A DNA stretch of 64,000 bases, taken from positions 1,128,361-1,192,360 of the forward strand of contig NZ_JAIFZO010000002.1 in assembly GCF_026341275.1 (NCBI RefSeq), given 5' to 3'. Shown piece after piece: positions 8,943 to 19,316 of this stretch. How positions within the stretch are numbered: the first letter of the stretch is position 1; the number at the start of each line of letters is the position of its first letter. Under the pieces are notes generated by a model, which worked only from the letters and a program-made list of their open reading frames with translations, had not been told where the DNA came from and searched no databases. The position numbers and the translations under genes were made by a program. The DNA comes from Streptomyces ortus. GTDB lineage: Bacteria; Actinomycetota; Actinomycetes; Streptomycetales; Streptomycetaceae.

Positions 8943-9179
8943 TCAGTTGTTGACCTTCATCATGATGCCCAGCACCACGATGCAGGCGAACCACAGCAGG
9001 CCGACGACCACGGTGATGCGGTCGAGGTTGCGCTCGGCGACCGAGGAACCGCCGACGGACGACTGCATGCCGCCGCCGAACATGTCGGACAGACCGCCGC
9101 CCTTCCCCTTGTGCATCAGCACCAGCAGCATCAGCAACAGGCTGAAGACGATCAGGGCGATCGAGAACCCCATAACCAC
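8943..9179 (-). CDS. secG: preprotein translocase subunit SecG
   Basis: This small membrane protein has the SecG plan: helix 1 (FSIALIVFSLLLMLLVLMH), the cytoplasmic KGKGGGLSDMFGGG loop, and helix 2 (ITVVVGLLWFACIVVLGIMM). It stabilises the SecYE channel with SecA. The GTG at 9179 is preferred (GAGGAAG 11 bases upstream); the in-frame ATG at 9173 is the alternative, giving 78 or 76 residues. The longer open frame to 9287 lacks family similarity upstream. It lies 155 bp downstream of tpiA, a conserved actinobacterial order. Confidence 0.93.
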   Translation of the reverse strand: MVMGFSIALIVFSLLLMLLVLMHKGKGGGLSDMFGGGMQSSVGGSSVAERNLDRITVVVGLLWFACIVVLGIMMKVNN

Positions 9180-9333
9180 GGCTGGACCAACTTCCTCGGA
9201 CTTGGACGGACGACTCTTGGACGGACGACGGGGGCCGGTGCTTCGGGTTCGAAGCCGTCCGGCCCCCGCAAGGGTACGACGTAACACCGCTACCGCATAC
9301 TCGCAGCTCGGCGCTTCACATCCGGAGGCCGGT

Positions 9334-10110
9334 CTACTGGTCGCGGAACCGGACGATCTTGACGAAGTCGTCCGCGTCCAGCGCCGCGCCGCCGACCAGG
9401 GCGCCGTCGATGTCGGGCTTCGCCATGATCTCGGCGACGTTCCCGGACTTGACCGAGCCGCCGTACTGGATACGGACGGCGTCGGCCACTTCCTGCGAGT
9501 ACAGCTCGGCGAGCTTGCCGCGGATCGCCGCGCAGACCTCCTGGGCGTCGTCGGCGCCGCAGACCTTGCCGGTGCCGATGGCCCAGACGGGCTCGTACGC
9601 GATGACGATCGACTCGGCCTGCTCGGCGGGGAGGTCCTTGAGGCCGCCCTCGACCTGGCTGAGCGTGTGCGTGACGTGGTTGCCCGCCTCGCGGACGTCC
9701 AGCTCCTCGCCGACGCACAGGATCGGGGTGAGGCCGTGCTTGTACGCGGCCTTCACCTTGGCGTTGACGATCTCGTCGGTCTCGGCGTGGTACTGGCGGC
9801 GCTCGGAGTGGCCGATCGCCACGTACGTGCACTTGAGCTTGGCCAGCATGGCGCCGGAGATCTCGCCGGTGTAGGCACCGGAGTCGTGCGCCGAGATGTC
9901 CTGGGCGCCGTACTTGATCTTGAGCTTGTCGCCGTCGACCAGGGTCTGTACCGAGCGCAGGTCCGTGAAGGGCGGCAGGACCGCGACCTCACAGGCGTCG
10001 TAGTCCTTGTCGGCCAGGGCGAAGGCGAGCTTCTGGACATGGGCGATGGCCTCGAGGTGGTTGAGGTTCATCTTCCAGTTGCCCGCCATCAGCGGCGTGC
10101 GAGTGGTCAT
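9334..10110 (-). CDS. tpiA: triosephosphate isomerase
   Basis: This 258-residue TIM barrel interconverts dihydroxyacetone phosphate and glyceraldehyde-3-phosphate. Diagnostic segments are NWKMN (Lys12 region), GHSERR (catalytic His), [12 protein letters not shown] (catalytic Glu and loop 6) and the phosphate-binding IQYGGSVK and ALVGGAAL. Full length. The start lies 6 bp after the pgk stop, so the two are cotranscribed, with gap upstream. Confidence 0.98.
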   Translation of the reverse strand: MTTRTPLMAGNWKMNLNHLEAIAHVQKLAFALADKDYDACEVAVLPPFTDLRSVQTLVDGDKLKIKYGAQDISAHDSGAYTGEISGAMLAKLKCTYVAIGHSERRQYHAETDEIVNAKVKAAYKHGLTPILCVGEELDVREAGNHVTHTLSQVEGGLKDLPAEQAESIVIAYEPVWAIGTGKVCGADDAQEVCAAIRGKLAELYSQEVADAVRIQYGGSVKSGNVAEIMAKPDIDGALVGGAALDADDFVKIVRFRDQ

Positions 10111-10116
10111 ACGGGG

Positions 10117-11328
10117 TCAGTCCTCCAGTGCGGCGAGACCGGGGAGCGTCTTGCCCTCGAGGTATTCGAGGGAGGCGCCGCCACCGGTGGAGATGTGGCC
10201 GAAGGCATTCTCGTCGAAGCCCAGGATGCGGACGGCCGCGGCGGAGTCGCCGCCGCCGACGACCGTGAAGGCCTGGGAGTCGAGCAGGGCCTGGGCGACC
10301 GCCTTGGTGCCCTCGGCGTAGTCGGGGTGCTCGAAGACGCCCATCGGACCGTTCCAGAACACGGTGGCCGCGTCGGCGAGCTTCGAGGCGTACAGGGCGC
10401 CGGTCTCAGGGCCGATGTCCAGGCCCATCCGGTCGGCCGGGATGGCGTCCGCGGCGACGGTGGCGGGGTCGGACGGCGCCTTGGTCTTCAGGTCGGGGAA
10501 GCCGGCCGCGACCACGACGTCGACGGGGACGACCAGCTCGACGCCGTTCTTCTCGGCGCGCTCGACGTACTCCCTGACGGCGGGCAGCTGGTCGTCCTGG
10601 ACCAGGGAGGCACCGATCTCGTACCCCTTGGCCTTGAGGAAGGTGAAGGCCATGCCGCCGCCGATGAGGAGCCGGTCGGCCTTGCCGAGCAGCTCGTCGA
10701 TGACGGCGAGCTTGTCGGAGACCTTGGAGCCGCCGAGGGCGACGACATAGGGGCGCTCGACGTCCTCGGTGAGCTTCTTCAGGACGCCGACCTCGGTGGC
10801 GATGAGGTAGCCGGCGTAGTGCGGCAGCCGCGCCGGGAGGTCGAAGACCGAGGCGTGCTTGCGGTGCACGGCACCGAAACCGTCGCCCACGTAGACATCG
10901 GCCAGGGCCGCCAGCCGGTCGGCGAACTCGCCGCGCTCGGTGTCGTCCTTGGACGTCTCACCGGCGTTGAAGCGCAGGTTCTCGACGACCGCCACCTGGC
11001 CGGGCTGCAGCCCGTCCACGGCGTCGTGGGCGGCCGGGCCGACGGTGTCCTGGGCGAACGCGACGGGCGCGCCGAGGAGCTCGCCGAGCCGCTCGGCGGC
11101 GGGCAGCAGCGAGAAGGCGGGGTCCGGGGTGCCCTTGGGGCGGCCCAGGTGCGAGGCGACGATCACCTTGGCACCGGCCTCGGCGAGGGCCTTGACGGTC
11201 GGCAGGACGGCGCGGATGCGGCCGTCGTCGCTGATGAGACCGTCGGCGAGCGGCACGTTCAGGTCGGCGCGCACGAAGACCCGCTTGCCGTCGACCCCTT
11301 CGGAGAGAAGTTCGTCGATCGTCTTCAT
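10117..11328 (-). CDS. pgk: phosphoglycerate kinase
   Basis: This 403-residue phosphoglycerate kinase makes ATP from 1,3-bisphosphoglycerate. It shows RADLNVPL, SHLGRPKG, the VALGGSKVSDK nucleotide-region segment and the C-terminal STGGGASLEYLEGK. Full length. It lies 136 bp downstream of gap; a strong hairpin occupies that gap, so its level may be set separately from gap. Confidence 0.98.
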   Translation of the reverse strand: MKTIDELLSEGVDGKRVFVRADLNVPLADGLISDDGRIRAVLPTVKALAEAGAKVIVASHLGRPKGTPDPAFSLLPAAERLGELLGAPVAFAQDTVGPAAHDAVDGLQPGQVAVVENLRFNAGETSKDDTERGEFADRLAALADVYVGDGFGAVHRKHASVFDLPARLPHYAGYLIATEVGVLKKLTEDVERPYVVALGGSKVSDKLAVIDELLGKADRLLIGGGMAFTFLKAKGYEIGASLVQDDQLPAVREYVERAEKNGVELVVPVDVVVAAGFPDLKTKAPSDPATVAADAIPADRMGLDIGPETGALYASKLADAATVFWNGPMGVFEHPDYAEGTKAVAQALLDSQAFTVVGGGDSAAAVRILGFDENAFGHISTGGGASLEYLEGKTLPGLAALED

Positions 11329-11392
11329 GAAGTGGACTCCTAGGGAAGCTCTTTTGTCCGAGTCAGGTCAGGGCTGATCGCTCAGCACGTGC

Positions 11393-11436
11393 CACAGGGC
11401 CCGGGGTGCGCGGCGGTGCGCTGCCCGGGCCCTGTG
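11393..11436 (-). other. strong hairpin between gap and pgk
   Basis: CACAGGGCCCGGG (11393-11405) and CCCGGGCCCTGTG (11424-11436) form a perfect 13 bp stem with an 18-base loop. It lies 29 bp after the gap stop and 65 bp before pgk, within what is usually one operon. It may be a partial terminator or an mRNA-stabilising 3' end for gap. Confidence 0.7.
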
Positions 11437-11464
11437 CTCACACGAGGTGCCTTGCTTCTTGGAC

Positions 11465-12490
<1,026 letters not shown>

Positions 12491-12600
12491 TTAGGTACGC
12501 CGGCTGTGGACGCCGGCGAGTTGTATGGGATGTCCCCGACCGCCTACGACCCTACCTCCCTGAGGCTCCCGGGGTGACATCGAGATGCCCCATACACGGC

Positions 12601-12640
12601 AGGGCGGTCCGTACCCGCCAGTAGGGGTACGGACCGCCCT
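12601..12640 (-). terminator. perfect 16 bp hairpin terminator
   Basis: AGGGCGGTCCGTACCC (12601-12616) pairs perfectly with 12625-12640 around an 8-base loop, 27 bp past the carboxypeptidase stop. It insulates gap from the carboxypeptidase transcript. Confidence 0.9.
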
Positions 12641-12666
12641 CCGGGTGGATGCCCCGTGGAGCCGTG

Positions 12667-15618
12667 TCAGCCGCCGATCGCGGCCAGTGCCTTGCCCAGC
12701 AGGGCGGTGCGGTCGGCCGCCGCGGTGACGTGTTCGAGGCCGAAGCCGAACAGCACGGTGTCACGGGTGGTGACCGCGCCGTACGTCTTGAAGAGCTCGC
12801 CGGACAGGCCCCAGTCCTGGATGACCGCGGGGCTGCCCGCGGGCGGTCCGAGGACCTTCCAGGCGCCGAGGGACGTCTCGAAGCCCTCGGTCTCGGTGGC
12901 CGTGCCGCCGATCACGACGGAGGCGTTGTCGGCGAGGACCCCGTGTCCGCCGGAACCCGGGTCGGTGATGTAGCCGAGCGACACCTCCACCGTCTTCCCG
13001 GCGTACGCGGAGAGGTCGAACTCGACCTGCTGCCAGCCCGCCGAGGCCCCGGTGAAGCTGTTCCAGGAGCCGCTCGTGCCGGTCGGGGTGCACGCGGTCG
13101 CGCCCCGGGTCAGATAGCGCGCGAGGGCGGGGTGCCCCTGCATGAAGAACCCGGCCTCGCACTCGGCGGGAACGGCCGTGCTGGTGGCGCCCCCCTTGTC
13201 GGGGAGCGTGGTCCAGTCGTCGGCCCCGGCCGTGTGCGCTTCGAGCACCGCGTGGTCGTAGCCCTCCTCGGTGTCCCACAGGAGCTGGGTGCGCAGGGTG
13301 GGCGCGTCGGCCGCGCTCACCCCGGTGAGGTCGATGGTCCGGCCGAGCCGGTTCCAGGCGTAGTCGGTGTGCGTGACGGCCGCCATGGAAGCGCCCTCGT
13401 ACGGTCCGTACGGGTTGACCGTGCCCGGATATCCTCCGGCGCCCTCGCTGGCGAACTGCGGGAACCGGTCGGCCGGCAGGGTGTCCGAGGTGACGCTGTA
13501 GGCGCCCGCCGCGTTCAGCGGGTTGCCGGGCGTGTCGCCGAGCGGTCCCCCGGTGCCCGCGAGCTTGCCCGAGCCGGTGAAGGCGGTGGCGCCCGGAGTC
13601 GTCGTACGGGAGTAGGCGCCCAGGTAGTACTGGCTGAAGTCGTCCGTCAGGGCGCCCGGCAGCGCTACCTGGCCGCCCGCCTGCTCGCCCGCCTCGACGA
13701 GCTTGCCGCCCTCGTTGAGGTAGGCACGCAACTGCAGCTGGGTGGTGTACCCGGGCCGGGGGGCGCCGGTGTAGTGGACGACGGACTTGAAGTGGCTCAG
13801 GACGCCGAGCGCGTCGGGCGCGCCCTGGGTGGTGACGTCCCAGACGACGGCCTTGCGGCGGTTGGCCTTCAGCGCGTCCACATAGGTCTGCGCCTTGGTC
13901 GCCGTCACCCCCTCCTCCGCGATCACCAGCGTGTCGGCGCGGGGCCGTTCGGCGACGGTGTACGTGAAGTGCGTGCTGGAGGTGGGCTTCCCGCTCCGGG
14001 TCTCGCCGGCGAACCAGACCTCGACCTTGTCACCCGGCGCTCCGTCGCGCACCTTGGCGCGGTACTCGTCGAAGTAGAGGTTGTCCTCGCCGCCGTAGGT
14101 CTCGCCGCCCTTCCAGGCCCTGAGGTCCTGGTCCTTCGTACGGCCGTTGTTGACGCGGTACTTCAGTTCCTTGTCGCGTACGGACCTGCGGGCGACCACG
14201 GAGACTTCCTGGTCGGCGCCGCGGGAGTACGAGGTGGTGAAGGGGGCGGGGGTGAAGTCGGGGGCGCCGATGCCGACCGAGGACTTCGGCTGGTCGGGCC
14301 TGGCCGCCGACTCGGCGACGGAGAGCGCGAACGGGATGTTCTTGACGAACTCGTCCTGGATCAGCTTCTCGTCGTCCGGGAAGGTGAAGACCGACGCGCA
14401 GTCGGCGGCGTTCCAGGGGTCGTCCGGGTAGAGGTTCGACACGGTCTGGCAGGTCGACATCTCAGGGGTGAACATCGCCGTGCCGTTGACGTTGGACGCG
14501 TGTCCGTCGGCCTCGCCGTTGGTCGTGTAGAGCTCGGAGGAGACCTGCGGGCGGTAGCCGGGGATCGCCGAGTTCTCGGGGGTCCCGGCGAGGGACTTGT
14601 AGAGCACGTCGTCGGGGCTCGGCGTCGCCACCTGCCAGCCGACTCCGTAGAGGAGCAGTTCGGCGGCGGAGTGGTAGTTGATGCCGTACTCGAAGCCGAT
14701 GCGCTTCTCGAAGGCGTCGATCGCCTTGGTCTCGGGCTCGGAGCCGGCGCTCGCGCCGCGGTAGGTCTGGTTGGTCGGATACGGCGAGGACCCCTCGTCG
14801 TCGTAGCCCCACTTGTAGGCGAAGTTGCGGTTGAGGTCGACGCCGTCGCCGACGGTCAGGGCGCCGTCGCCGTTGACGTCACGCAGGTTCTTGCGCCACT
14901 GGCGGTCGCCCTCCGGCTTGAACGTCCAGTCGTACCCGTCCGGGTTGGCGGACAGCACGAACCACAGCTCGGTGGAGTCCACGAGCTTGGTGACGCGCTG
15001 GTCCTTGCCGTAGTTGTCCAGGTAGTAGTGCATCAGGCGCCGGGTCATCTCGGGCGTGATCCACTCGCGGGCGTGCTGGTTGGACATGTACAGCGTGGCG
15101 GGTTTGGCGCCGTCCTTGGTCTTCTTGGCGCCCTTGGAGAGCTTGAGGGCCAGGATGTCCTGCCCCTGGAGGGTCTTGCCGATGGAGACGACCTTCGTCA
15201 GGTTCGGGTTCTGCTGTCCCGTCCTGACGATCTCCTCCTTGAGGTTGCCCGCGCCGCTGTACGGCCGGAAGACGCCGTCCCCCGCGGCGGCCACACGCGC
15301 GCGTGCCGTGGCCGAGAGCTTGTGCTCGGCGAGGTCGACGCCCTTGTCCTCGAGCTGTTCGGCCTGTTTGTCGGTGAGGTAGACCTCGACGGTGGCCGTG
15401 CCCTTCTGCGGTACGCGTTCGCCCAGCTCGTGGCTGTCCTGGCCGGCCGCGAGGAGCAGGGGTACCTGCTCCTTCGTGACGTCCGCGCGGAACACCTTGA
15501 CCTGGTCCGCGCCCGGGTCGGCCGCGGCGCCCGGATCCGCCTGCGCGACGGGTGCGGCCGCCACTCCGCCGAGCAGGAGTGCGCCGGCAGCGAGGATCGA
15601 TCTCGCTCTTCGTCTCAT
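12667..15618 (-). CDS. secreted M14 zinc carboxypeptidase with immune-inhibitor-A-like C-terminal region
   Basis: The start is set at 15618 (GGGGGG 5 bases upstream) rather than the longer frame to 15669, because MRRRARSILAAGALLLGGVAAAP is a clean Sec signal peptide ending near AQA. M14 features: zinc ligands in NQHAREW, substrate/Arg region VDLNRNFAYKWG, third zinc ligand in GINYHSAAELLLYG, and catalytic Glu in FTPEMST. The remaining C-terminal half resembles the beta-rich region of bacterial M14/immune inhibitor A proteins (EGYDHAVLEAHT, WQQVEFDLSAYAGKTVEVSLGYITD, GVLADNASVVI). At 983 residues it is much longer than pancreatic-type enzymes, as usual for Streptomyces secreted members. Likely role: extracellular peptide degradation for nutrition. 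Confidence 0.93.
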   Translation of the reverse strand: MRRRARSILAAGALLLGGVAAAPVAQADPGAAADPGADQVKVFRADVTKEQVPLLLAAGQDSHELGERVPQKGTATVEVYLTDKQAEQLEDKGVDLAEHKLSATARARVAAAGDGVFRPYSGAGNLKEEIVRTGQQNPNLTKVVSIGKTLQGQDILALKLSKGAKKTKDGAKPATLYMSNQHAREWITPEMTRRLMHYYLDNYGKDQRVTKLVDSTELWFVLSANPDGYDWTFKPEGDRQWRKNLRDVNGDGALTVGDGVDLNRNFAYKWGYDDEGSSPYPTNQTYRGASAGSEPETKAIDAFEKRIGFEYGINYHSAAELLLYGVGWQVATPSPDDVLYKSLAGTPENSAIPGYRPQVSSELYTTNGEADGHASNVNGTAMFTPEMSTCQTVSNLYPDDPWNAADCASVFTFPDDEKLIQDEFVKNIPFALSVAESAARPDQPKSSVGIGAPDFTPAPFTTSYSRGADQEVSVVARRSVRDKELKYRVNNGRTKDQDLRAWKGGETYGGEDNLYFDEYRAKVRDGAPGDKVEVWFAGETRSGKPTSSTHFTYTVAERPRADTLVIAEEGVTATKAQTYVDALKANRRKAVVWDVTTQGAPDALGVLSHFKSVVHYTGAPRPGYTTQLQLRAYLNEGGKLVEAGEQAGGQVALPGALTDDFSQYYLGAYSRTTTPGATAFTGSGKLAGTGGPLGDTPGNPLNAAGAYSVTSDTLPADRFPQFASEGAGGYPGTVNPYGPYEGASMAAVTHTDYAWNRLGRTIDLTGVSAADAPTLRTQLLWDTEEGYDHAVLEAHTAGADDWTTLPDKGGATSTAVPAECEAGFFMQGHPALARYLTRGATACTPTGTSGSWNSFTGASAGWQQVEFDLSAYAGKTVEVSLGYITDPGSGGHGVLADNASVVIGGTATETEGFETSLGAWKVLGPPAGSPAVIQDWGLSGELFKTYGAVTTRDTVLFGFGLEHVTAAADRTALLGKALAAIGG

Positions 15619-15776
15619 GAGCCCCCCTTGCGGTAGTCCGCCACTGCGGCGAACAGATGCCAGGCTCATGACAGACCATGGTCAAGTCAATAGCACAACA
15701 CACACGGCCCCCGCCGAACCGACGCCCCCAATTACCCGCCCGCACCAGTCAGTTGAGACCGCGCCCCTACCACCCT

Positions 15777-16085
15777 AGGGACGCGAGGAACGGCGCAATA
15801 GCCTCCCTGACCCGCACAATCCCACTAACCCGCGGACCGACCCACCCCAGGGGCGCGGGGAACGGCGCAACACCCCGACCGACCCGCACAAACCCACACG
15901 CCTCGTCCCCACCCACCCCAAGGGGCGCGGGGAACTGCGCAACACCCCGGCTGACCCGCACAATCCCACAAACCCGCGGACCGACCCACCCCAGGGGCGC
16001 GGGGAACGGCGCAACCACCACTCACTGACCCGCACATACCCACAAACCCGCGGCCCCGCCGACCCAGGGGCGCGGGGAACGGCGC
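15777..16085. repeat. 72 bp tandem array of the AGGGGCGCGGGGAAC repeat
   Basis: Five units begin at 15777, 15849, 15921, 15993 and 16066, spaced 72, 72, 72 and 73 bp. Units share the AGGGGCGCGGGGAAC(G/T)GCGCAAC head and a CTGACCCGCACAA-CCCACAAACCCGCGG tail. The array fills most of the 470 bp gap between the carboxypeptidase and the 3' end of whiA. Overlapping minus-strand frames that look like 84-143 residue proteins are just the repeat translated. Confidence 0.85.
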
Positions 16086-16144
16086 AACCAGCCCTCACTC
16101 CCCCGCACCCACAAACAACCCGTCCCCCAGGGGACCGCCCCCGC

Positions 16145-17134
16145 TCACCCCACCAAGTTGTCAGCCATCTCCTCGCTGAGCGTGGACTCCGTCCCCGGAA
16201 TACCAAGATCCTGCGCCCGCTTGTCGGCCATCGCGAGAAGCCGCCGAATCCGCCCCGCCACCGCGTCCTTCGTCAGCGGCGGCTCGGCAAGCGCCCCCAG
16301 CTCCTCGAGCGACGCCTGCTTGTGCTCCATCCGCAACCGCCCCGCAGCCGCGAGATGCTCGGGAACCTCGTCCGCGAGAATCTCCAGCGCCCGCTGCACC
16401 CGCGCCCCCGCGGCAACGGCCGCCCGAGCCGACCGCCGCAGATTCGCGTCGTCGAAGTTGGCGAGACGATTCGCCGTCGCGCGAACCTCCCGCCGCATCC
16501 GCCGCTCCTCCCACGCCAGCACCGACTCGTGCGCCCCGAGCCGCGTCAGCAGCGCCCCGATCGCGTCCCCGTCCCGCACGACGACCCGGTCGACCCCCCG
16601 CACCTCGCGCGCCTTCGCCGCGATCGACAGCCGCCGCGCCGCCCCGACCAGCGCGAGCGCGGCCTCAGGCCCCGGGCAGGTCACCTCCAGCGAGGACGAG
16701 CGCCCCGGCTCGGTGAGCGAGCCGTGCGCCAGGAAGGCCCCGCGCCAGGCCGCCTCGGCGTCGCAGGTGGCCCCCGAGACCACCTGCGGCGGCAGCCCCC
16801 GGATCGGGCGTCCACGGCCGTCCACGAGCCCCGTCTGGCGGGCCAGCTGGTCACCGCCCGCAACCACCCGGACGACGTAACGCGAACCGCGGCGCAACCC
16901 GCCCGGCGCCATCACGATCAGCTCGGAACTGTGGCCGAAAATCTCAAGAATGTCCCGCTTCAGCCGTCGCGCCGCCATCGCGGTGTCCAGCTCCGCCTCG
17001 ATCACGATCCGGCCGCTCACCAGGTGAAGGCCGCCCGCGAACCGCAGGATGGCGGAGACCTCCGCCTTTCTGCAGCAGGTCCGGGTGACGGGAAGCCGGG
17101 AGATCTCGTCCTTCACCGCTGCCGTCATCGCCAT
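16145..17134 (-). CDS. whiA: sporulation transcription regulator WhiA
   Basis: This 329-residue protein is essentially the Streptomyces WhiA sequence: [20 protein letters not shown], the degenerate LAGLIDADG-like N-terminal domain ([15 protein letters not shown]) and the C-terminal WhiA helix-turn-helix ([27 protein letters not shown]). WhiA works with WhiB to start sporulation septation, including activation of ftsZ-class genes. The start overlaps the yvcK stop by 10 bp, making it the last gene of uvrC-rapZ-yvcK-whiA. Confidence 0.98.
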   Translation of the reverse strand: MAMTAAVKDEISRLPVTRTCCRKAEVSAILRFAGGLHLVSGRIVIEAELDTAMAARRLKRDILEIFGHSSELIVMAPGGLRRGSRYVVRVVAGGDQLARQTGLVDGRGRPIRGLPPQVVSGATCDAEAAWRGAFLAHGSLTEPGRSSSLEVTCPGPEAALALVGAARRLSIAAKAREVRGVDRVVVRDGDAIGALLTRLGAHESVLAWEERRMRREVRATANRLANFDDANLRRSARAAVAAGARVQRALEILADEVPEHLAAAGRLRMEHKQASLEELGALAEPPLTKDAVAGRIRRLLAMADKRAQDLGIPGTESTLSEEMADNLVG

Positions 17135-18240
17135 GGGCCGATCCTTCCATGCATCCGAAAAATACGGTCGTACGCGGCGGCCAACAGCTCCGGATCATGC
17201 CTCGGAGTCCCGTCGGTCCTGGCCACGGGCGCCAGCTCGACCGCCGCGCCGAACCGCTTGGCGGCGTCGGCGAGTATCTCGCGGTCGGGCACGGCGGCCT
17301 CGTCGGCCAACACCACGTCCAGGGCGAGTTTAGGGGCGTGTCGTCCCAAAACCTCCAAATGACGCTGCGGTGAGAAGCCTTCTGTTTCTCCGGGCTGCGG
17401 AGCGAGGTTCAGCGGAAGGACCCGGCGCGCCTTCGTCTCGGTGAGGGCGTCGAGCAGCTCGGGCACGAGCAGATGCGGGATCACCGAGGAGAACCAGGAG
17501 CCGGGACCGAGCACCACCCAGTCCGCGTCGAGGACCGCGGCGACGGCCTCGGGGACCGCCGGCGGGTCGTGCGGCACGAGGTGCACGGACTGCACCTCGC
17601 CGGGGGTGAGCGCCACGGTCGCCTGCCCCCGCACGGTGTCGACGTCCTCGGGCCGGTCCGGGTCGTGGCCCTTGACCAGCGCCTGGAGCTCCAGCGGTAC
17701 AGCGGACATGGGCAGCACCCTGCCGTGCGCGCCCAGCAGCCTGCCGACCAGGTCGAGCGCCTGGACGTGGTCGCCCAGCTGCTCCCACAGGGCGACGATC
17801 AGCAGATTGCCGACCGCGTGCTCGTGCAGTTCGCCCTGGGACTGGAAGCGGTGCTGGATGACCCGGGCCCAGGTCTGGCCCCATTCGTCGTCGCCGCACA
17901 GCGCGGCCAGCGCCTTGCGCAGGTCACCGGGCGGCAGCACACCCAGTTCGTCACGGAGCCGGCCGCTGGAGCCGCCGTCGTCCGCGACCGTGACGACGGC
18001 GGTGAGGTCGCCGGTGATGCGGCGCAGGGCGGCGAGCGAGGCGGACAGGCCCATGCCCCCGCCCAGCGCCACGACCTTGGGCTGGGCGCCGCGGCGGCGC
18101 GGCTTGGCACCACGGGCCTCGGCGGGCTTGGCGGGCCTGGCACCGCGGGCGTCGGCGGGCCTGCCGCCGGGCCCGTCGACAGCGCGCCCGTCGATACCGC
18201 CCCGCCGCAGCCGGTCCAGCCGCAGAGAACGTCGTGTCAT
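17125..18240 (-). CDS. yvcK: YvcK/CofD-fold gluconeogenesis factor homologue
   Basis: This 371-residue CofD-like protein has [18 protein letters not shown], the [13 protein letters not shown] motif, [13 protein letters not shown] and [15 protein letters not shown]. YvcK homologues bind UDP-sugars and influence cell-wall synthesis and growth on gluconeogenic carbon. An Arg/Ala/Gly-rich N-terminal extension of about 50 residues precedes the conserved domain; a later start is possible, but the ATG at 18240 overlaps the rapZ stop by 4 bp, supporting the annotated one. Confidence 0.94.
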   Translation of the reverse strand: MTRRSLRLDRLRRGGIDGRAVDGPGGRPADARGARPAKPAEARGAKPRRRGAQPKVVALGGGMGLSASLAALRRITGDLTAVVTVADDGGSSGRLRDELGVLPPGDLRKALAALCGDDEWGQTWARVIQHRFQSQGELHEHAVGNLLIVALWEQLGDHVQALDLVGRLLGAHGRVLPMSAVPLELQALVKGHDPDRPEDVDTVRGQATVALTPGEVQSVHLVPHDPPAVPEAVAAVLDADWVVLGPGSWFSSVIPHLLVPELLDALTETKARRVLPLNLAPQPGETEGFSPQRHLEVLGRHAPKLALDVVLADEAAVPDREILADAAKRFGAAVELAPVARTDGTPRHDPELLAAAYDRIFRMHGRIGPWR

Positions 18241-19316
18241 TCGCGGCCCATGTCCCGGTGGACGACGACCGTCTCCACTCCCTCGGACACCAGGCGGGCA
18301 GCGAGCTTCTCCGACATGGCGACGGAGCGGTGCTTGCCGCCGGTGCAGCCGACCGCGATGGTCACGTACCGCTTGCCCTCACGGCGGTAGCCCGTCTGGA
18401 TGAGCTGCAGCAGTTCGGCGTACCGGTCCAGGAACTCCTTGGCGCCGGGCTGATTGAACACGTACGCGGCGACCTCCTCGTTGAGGCCCGTGTACTGGCG
18501 CAGCTCCGGAACCCAGTGCGGGTTGGGCAGGAACCGCATGTCCACGACCAGGTCGGCGTCGACCGGCAGGCCGTACTTGAAGCCGAAGGACATGACGGTG
18601 GCCCGCAGCTCGGGCTCCTCCTCCCCGGCGAACTGGGCGTCCATCTTGGCGCGCAGCTCGTGCACGTTCAGGCTGGAGGTGTCGATCACCAGGTCGGCGT
18701 CGCCGCGCAGCTCGCGCAGCAGTTCGCGCTCGGCGGCGATGCCGTCGACGATGCGGCCGTCGCCCTGCAGCGGGTGCGGCCGGCGCACTCCCTCGAAGCG
18801 GCGCACCAGGGCGTCGTCCGAGGACTCCAGGAAGACGATGCGCCGGGTGACGTGCTTGGTCTCCAGGTCGGCGAGGGACTCGCGCAGGTTGTCGAAGAAG
18901 CGGCGGCCCCGGACGTCGACGACGACCGCGATGCGTGCCACGTTCCCCTGCGAGCGGGCACCGAGCTCCACCATGGTGGGGATCAGCGCGGGCGGCAGGT
19001 TGTCGACGACGAACCAGCCCAGGTCCTCCAGACACTTGGCGGCGGTGGACCGGCCCGCGCCCGACATCCCGGAGATGATCACCAGCTCCGGGATGGCCGC
19101 CTCGGGGACGCCTGCCTTCTCGATGGTCGTGCCCGTGTTCACTTCCGCTCCGTCTTCCTGTTCCGCAGGACCGGCCCCGCCGGCCGCCGCGGTCCGCTGC
19201 GGCCGATCTTCGCGTGCTTCCTTGTGCGAGGCCTCGGTCCCGGCTGTGTGCGGTACGTCGGTTCCGGCGTCCGTCGTGTGCGGCGCCACCGGTTCTTCCT
19301 GCTCGTACCCGGTCAT
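18237..19316 (-). CDS. rapZ: RNase adapter protein RapZ
   Basis: This P-loop protein has Walker [10 protein letters not shown], the [12 protein letters not shown] segment, and the conserved C-terminal [17 protein letters not shown] region. In enterobacteria RapZ senses glucosamine-6-phosphate and steers RNase E to a small RNA; in actinobacteria its target is unclear. The 359-residue reading includes about 70 residues of low-complexity, acidic N-terminus; a GTG shortly before [10 protein letters not shown] could be the true start. Overlaps uvrC by 4 bp. Confidence 0.94.
   Translation of the reverse strand: MTGYEQEEPVAPHTTDAGTDVPHTAGTEASHKEAREDRPQRTAAAGGAGPAEQEDGAEVNTGTTIEKAGVPEAAIPELVIISGMSGAGRSTAAKCLEDLGWFVVDNLPPALIPTMVELGARSQGNVARIAVVVDVRGRRFFDNLRESLADLETKHVTRRIVFLESSDDALVRRFEGVRRPHPLQGDGRIVDGIAAERELLRELRGDADLVIDTSSLNVHELRAKMDAQFAGEEEPELRATVMSFGFKYGLPVDADLVVDMRFLPNPHWVPELRQYTGLNEEVAAYVFNQPGAKEFLDRYAELLQLIQTGYRREGKRYVTIAVGCTGGKHRSVAMSEKLAARLVSEGVETVVVHRDMGRE

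Noticed and set aside
15775..16206. A minus-strand frame of about 140 residues and shorter relatives with repeating GVGRSAG motifs
   Set aside because: It is the 72 bp repeat array translated; all three frames give repetitive Arg/Gly/Pro sequence with no start signal.
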